10,349 bases of DNA from Coemansia sp. RSA 922 (lineage: Eukaryota; Kickxellomycota; Kickxellomycetes; Kickxellales; Kickxellaceae). Below are positions 6,951 to 10,349 of the stretch, in pieces. The stretch spans positions 1 through 10,349 of the forward strand of contig JANBQS010000929.1 of assembly GCA_027577415.1 (NCBI GenBank). The letters are read 5' to 3'. The position numbers and the translations under genes are program-made. The notes beneath the pieces were generated by a model. The model searched no databases. It was given only the letters and a program-made list of their open reading frames with translations, and had not been told where the DNA came from. The number at the start of each line of letters is the position of its first letter. Position 1 is the stretch's first letter.

Positions 6951-7142
6951 GGTTAGCTAGACGCTAACGAGAAGTGGGTGCCCACCCACCAACCCTGCAA
7001 GCGACCAGAGTTATGGTCAAGTTTAGCCAGGGGTAAGGAAAGAGAAGTGGCACCTTGTTTTATATTCCAAGTTCTTATAAAACTAGGTGGATTTCAGGCC
7101 AGAAAAGAGCGTAACCCATTTCTCGTTAGCGTCTAGCTAACC
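6951..7142. mobile_element. 192-bp MITE with 29-bp terminal inverted repeats, TA flanks
   Basis: The left end (6951-6979) starts GGTTAGCTAGACGCTAACGA, and the right end (7114-7142) is its reverse complement with one mismatch over 29 bp. Each end also contains its own palindrome: GTTAGC and GCTAAC around a 5-base loop (6952-6968 on the left). The element is flanked by TA on both sides (6949-6950 and 7143-7144), as expected for a TA target-site duplication. It contains no coding capacity. Size, inverted repeats and TA flanks fit a non-autonomous Tc1/mariner-type MITE, but two-base duplications are weak evidence and the superfamily stays open. It sits between the upstream end of the gene 2 flank and the 3' end of gene 3. 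Confidence 0.85.
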
Positions 7143-7232
7143 TATCAAGTATAGAGATACAAGGGTGTGTAATCTTGACAAAATGCTTGGACTTGGTTGC
7201 TGCAATGAAAAACTTTTACTTTCGACACCGGT

Positions 7233-8909
7233 TTACATACAAACTATACCCAAAAGTCGATTGGGCTGAGGCACATGCTTGCTAAGCAGTCGATTGTTGA
7301 GAGCATCAGCAATCTTTGCCTGAAACTCTTCAAGACGACCAAAAGGTACTTTTATCTTACGGAGTTGGGGACATAGTAGTGCCAACCCCACCATAAAACC
7401 AACCAATGTGGAGATGAATTGGGTGTTGAGAGGAGCCACATTCCAAATTTGAAACTTCTTTCCTACATCACAATACGTGGAAACCATGTAGTCAGGTAGA
7501 TCACTTTCGGAAATATTCTCAAGCTCAGGTCCTAGACTCATAATGCCACCTGTAAACTCGAAAAGGGCTGGAATTGCCTTGAGCATGCCTAACACGTCAA
7601 AAACTGATAGACCTCCAGAAAACTGCAATACTTGGATATTCTTGAATCCCTGACCGTGTTTTATAGCTGATAGGCAGACCTTGTCCATTCTTAATGCCGG
7701 CACTCTAAATCTTTCAGCTGAATCCACTAAGTGGTTTAAAAACTTGTCCATACTCACTTCAGAACTAACGGTGGTATTCCAATTGGAATCGTACCTCGTA
7801 ATCGTAACACTCCGCAAGACTTTATGTTTGCTTTCAAAAACCCGACACTTGCTAAGCGTGGTAATTGTATTGTAGTCCAAACACAAGCTCAGAGACTTTA
7901 AAGTTGTATTGTTGCCACGGAATAACACATCATCATTAAATGGATAGGTTGAACCCAGTTTCAAAGTGTTTAGCACAGGAAATGGCGTTACAGTTGAAGA
8001 CTTTGCCATTGTATTAGAACTGTTTCGATTACTTGAAGATAGTTGCAGATACTGCAAATTTGGGTATACGAGAGCATCATCATTTTCATCATGAATTAGC
8101 TTGTCAGCAGAGGCAATAAGAATAGATAAATATTGAAGTGTATGAGCAGACTTGTGCATCAGACTTGTGTACGCGTCTGAGAATTCCTCACAGTCTAGGT
8201 CTAGTTTGGACAACGATGGAATGTAGTTTAAAGTTGATAGGCGGTTAATGCTAACTTCACCTAAACTGAGATATGCTCGTTTTGTATCAGGGTATACCAC
8301 GCTGGCAAGTTTCTTCAATATTTCTTCGTCCAAATCTCTAGCAAGGTTGTCTTCAATATTAACTCTTGGAAAAAATTCGCCATCACATATTACATTTGCT
8401 GTCGTTGCTGCTGGAGCCATCGACTTGACAAGCTTGGCAAAGTCCAGGGCATTGGTGATAGCAATGTCACTGGAATCAATGTGCTGACTCTTGTACTCTT
8501 GAACGTATACAACTAGCTTGTAGGCCAAGGGAAAGCACCTGGAGTCTCCAATATAATCCACCAAATGTTTGTAGGCATTTCCACTGATAATCCCAGACAG
8601 AGAGACAAGAAAAAAGAGCTCCCTAGCCAAACTTGTGATATTGTGAGGCAGAGCATTACTCTTAACCCACTTAGGGCGTTGAAGTCGCACTTCATTTGTT
8701 TTGAAATCAATACGAAGATTGAGATGCCTCCACAAAAACTTCAGGGCCTCCTGTCGCCAAGATGAACAAATGGTCAGCAACTCCTTGAGGGGATTCAGTT
8801 GGTAGCTATCACCATTTAGGAGCGACCTTTTTTCTAGCGTCACCCACTTTAGAATTGAACGTAGAACGTCAACGGGAAGAGATTGAGCTGGTGACAAGTG
8901 GCTGGACAT
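7233..8909 (-). CDS. F-box-like leucine-rich protein, array copy 3
   Basis: An intact single exon of 558 residues from the ATG at 8909 to TAA. The N-terminus carries the F-box pattern (LPVDVLRSILKWV at 11-23, LKELLTICSSWRQEALKFLW at 41-60), followed by a leucine-rich remainder with the family landmarks YPNLQYLQL, TYPFNDDVLFRGN, KHKVLRSV, SLGPELENIS, LPDYMVSTY and PQLRKIK. No transmembrane or export signal is seen. The presumed role is an SCF substrate receptor. The frame is open for 68 more codons upstream to an ATG at 9113. I prefer 8909 because genes 1 and 2 start at the aligned position, the context is CCACC-ATG, and the extra stretch maps to duplicated non-coding flank. It has diverged more from copy 2 in the C-terminal third than in the F-box region. 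Confidence 0.85.
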   Translation of the reverse strand: MSSHLSPAQSLPVDVLRSILKWVTLEKRSLLNGDSYQLNPLKELLTICSSWRQEALKFLWRHLNLRIDFKTNEVRLQRPKWVKSNALPHNITSLARELFFLVSLSGIISGNAYKHLVDYIGDSRCFPLAYKLVVYVQEYKSQHIDSSDIAITNALDFAKLVKSMAPAATTANVICDGEFFPRVNIEDNLARDLDEEILKKLASVVYPDTKRAYLSLGEVSINRLSTLNYIPSLSKLDLDCEEFSDAYTSLMHKSAHTLQYLSILIASADKLIHDENDDALVYPNLQYLQLSSSNRNSSNTMAKSSTVTPFPVLNTLKLGSTYPFNDDVLFRGNNTTLKSLSLCLDYNTITTLSKCRVFESKHKVLRSVTITRYDSNWNTTVSSEVSMDKFLNHLVDSAERFRVPALRMDKVCLSAIKHGQGFKNIQVLQFSGGLSVFDVLGMLKAIPALFEFTGGIMSLGPELENISESDLPDYMVSTYCDVGKKFQIWNVAPLNTQFISTLVGFMVGLALLCPQLRKIKVPFGRLEEFQAKIADALNNRLLSKHVPQPNRLLGIVCM

Positions 8910-9332
8910 GGTGGCTAGTAATAGCTGATTGAAATAAGCAAAAGTTGGCTGGCTTGGTAAAAAAATATTTATATATGGCTGAACAAGAATGAAGTGAGGG
9001 GAAGAGTGGATGGAAAACCACACAAAGCTTCTTCCTCCAAAGCTGCACAATTCTTTGGCTCTTTGGCGATGTGACTTTGGTTGAGCAAAGGAGACAATGG
9101 TGAGGGTGTCCAATTTTTTGGCTGCCTTTGAGATGAGGCTTAGAACATCGCTCTACAAAGGAGACAAAGACAATGCTTTCCAATGCCATAATGGCACCTG
9201 CTTGCGAACTACTAATACCACCTAGTGTAGAGCCATTAGCGTTTGTAAAACATGTATTGGGCAAATGTACTGTCAATAAAAAAAAAGTAAATAAAAATGC
9301 AGTAATAGTAGTTGCCATAAAGTATAGGAGTC
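8910..9332 (-). promoter_or_regulatory. 5' flank of F-box-like gene 3 / intergenic region with gene 4
   Basis: This 423-bp region has no credible gene. It is homologous to the gene 2 flank to about 9290. The conserved block is at about 9161-9200 (252-291 bp upstream of the ATG), with GAGACAAAGACAATGCTTTC. A TATA-like TATATAAA on the - strand (8968-8975, about 60 bp before the ATG) lies in a short AT-rich stretch that is absent from the gene 2 flank, so it may be specific to this copy. Confidence 0.5.
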
Positions 9333-10349
9333 TCACAAACAATAAATACCGTCAAGAAGGTGACTAAGCAGTGGAACATATTTGCTATAGGGTTCACTTT
9401 CAAGGACTTCGGCAATTCCCGATATAAAAGAGGAAACATCGTTTTCCTTCAATCTTACTCGACGTAGCTTTGGGCATGCAAGTGCCAGAAGCAGGACGCA
9501 TCTGACTACTTCTCTATAGCGATGAATACTGTAAGAAGGTATGTACCAGCTCCACAAACTCTCTCCTGCATTGCTATATGAAGAGCTTACATGTGCTGGC
9601 AATTCTTCTGCAGAAATGTGGTCGAGTTCTGAGCCAAGTCCATTTATGCCACATGTAAGCTTTAAGAGGGACGGAAGTGCCTTCACTAAGCTCAGCATGT
9701 TAAATAGAGATAGCTTGACCCAAGGCGCATCAAGCTTTTGTATGTACTTAAAGCCATGTCCCACTTGTGCTGCTGATATTAACCTAACAGCCAATAGCTC
9801 GGTGCCAATACTCAATATGCGAGAAGTATATAACAGATCCCCAAACAATTTATTTGTCTCAGTTTCTGGTACATGAATTAAATCCGGATGACGAGATGTC
9901 TCATTAATACTCACCATGCGCAAGACCTTGTACTTTCTTTCAAACACCTGATATTGGTTTAGTATCAATAAGTCGTCTCCATCAATAGACAATAGCAGCT
10001 GCTCTAGGGTGTCGCTATTGCCTCGGAAGAGCACATCATCGCTAAATGGGTACCCATTAGGAATCACTAGCTTCTTCAAGCTAGGGAATGGCACAATGTT
10101 CTCTATTGATACTTTGTAATCAGGAAGGATGGGATGATGTGTGCACAACTCCAAATCTATCAAATTTGGGTAAACAACTACGTTGCTATCAGTATCATAA
10201 AACAGTACTTTGGGGTTACCTGTCTTAACCTCTAGCTGTATAAGCGTATCAGCACACTTGCGAACTAGACCCATGGGGGACATCTTGATACCTGAAATTA
10301 CCAACTTTCTTTCTAAACGTGGCTGTGATTTCAGTAATTCGTGATTCAG
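9333..10349 (-). CDS. F-box-like leucine-rich protein, array copy 4 (5' end outside window)
   Basis: The frame is open from the right edge to TGA at 9335-9333, giving 338 visible residues. The first ones (LNHELLKSQPRLERKLVISG) show that the gene continues beyond the window; by alignment, roughly 220 N-terminal residues, including the F-box-like region, are missing here. Family landmarks are present: VYPNLIDLEL, GYPFSDDVLFRGN, YKVLRMV, GLGSELDHIS, LPAHVSSSY and PKLRRVRL. It is clearly the most divergent of the four copies, with changes such as DHIS for ENIS and PAHV for PDYV. Its 3' end lies only about 40 bp from the upstream limit of the gene 3 flank. F-box function cannot be confirmed from this part alone. 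Confidence 0.8.
   Translation of the reverse strand: MNHELLKSQPRLERKLVISGIKMSPMGLVRKCADTLIQLEVKTGNPKVLFYDTDSNVVVYPNLIDLELCTHHPILPDYKVSIENIVPFPSLKKLVIPNGYPFSDDVLFRGNSDTLEQLLLSIDGDDLLILNQYQVFERKYKVLRMVSINETSRHPDLIHVPETETNKLFGDLLYTSRILSIGTELLAVRLISAAQVGHGFKYIQKLDAPWVKLSLFNMLSLVKALPSLLKLTCGINGLGSELDHISAEELPAHVSSSYSNAGESLWSWYIPSYSIHRYREVVRCVLLLALACPKLRRVRLKENDVSSFISGIAEVLESEPYSKYVPLLSHLLDGIYCL

Larger units (their letters stand above)
2812..10349 (-). repeat. Tandem array of four F-box-like gene units
   Basis: Four head-to-tail paralogues on the - strand have homologous coding regions, and at least three have homologous 5' flanks. Start-to-start spacing is 2085 bp (genes 1 to 2) and 2342 bp (genes 2 to 3). 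The latter falls to about 2148 bp if the 192-bp MITE and one TA are removed. The duplicated unit is therefore about 2.1 kb, promoter included. The array continues to the right of the window. Confidence 0.85.

Noticed and set aside
7947..7956. GGTTGAACCC, similar to a pol III B box, as part of a tRNA gene
   Set aside because: It lies inside the well-supported coding region of array copy 3, with no cloverleaf or A box at a suitable distance.
8909..9113. Start of array copy 3 at the ATG at 9113, giving 626 residues
   Set aside because: The aligned start in the other copies and the family length of about 556-558 residues favour 8909. The extension corresponds to non-coding duplicated flank.

Overview
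The window looks like nuclear DNA of a fungus, most likely an early-diverging lineage of the Kickxellales (Coemansia-like) type. This rests on intronless F-box-like, leucine-rich proteins of a kind I associate with that group, AT-rich intergenic DNA, TATA and AATAAA signals, and genes standing alone rather than in operons. The taxonomic placement is inference, not something the sequence proves.

Left part (1-1623, + strand): the last 16 codons of an upstream gene with highly biased codons, then an AT-rich spacer with an ATTTAT microsatellite, then a 444-codon open frame (289-1623). That frame has an acidic, Gln-rich, gag-like N-terminal part and ends in what looks like the N-terminal core-binding half of a tyrosine recombinase. 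It has no ATG at its 5' end and no catalytic domain, so it reads as a relic or partial copy of a tyrosine-recombinase mobile element (DIRS/Ngaro/Crypton-like).

Middle (1624-2811): a gene-free stretch, then a compact gene (2388-2573) with its own TATA box. It encodes a 61-residue secreted precursor: a signal peptide, three X-Pro dipeptides, and tandem 15-residue repeats ending in Gly-Arg-Arg. This has the layout of a Kex2-processed repeat peptide, as in fungal pheromones, KEPs and some RiPP precursors. It is the most interesting item here.

Right part (2812-10349, all - strand): four tandem paralogues of about 556-558 residues with an N-terminal F-box-like motif and a long leucine-rich C-terminal part. 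Copies 1 and 3 are intact, copy 2 has one in-frame TGA, and copy 4 runs off the right edge. The duplication includes the 5' flanks: a conserved block sits about 190-290 bp upstream of the first three start codons. A 192-bp element with 29-bp inverted repeats and TA flanks (a MITE) lies between copies 2 and 3. The F-box proteins would be expected to act as substrate receptors of SCF ubiquitin ligases. No link between them and the secreted peptide is shown by the sequence beyond adjacency and convergent 3' ends.
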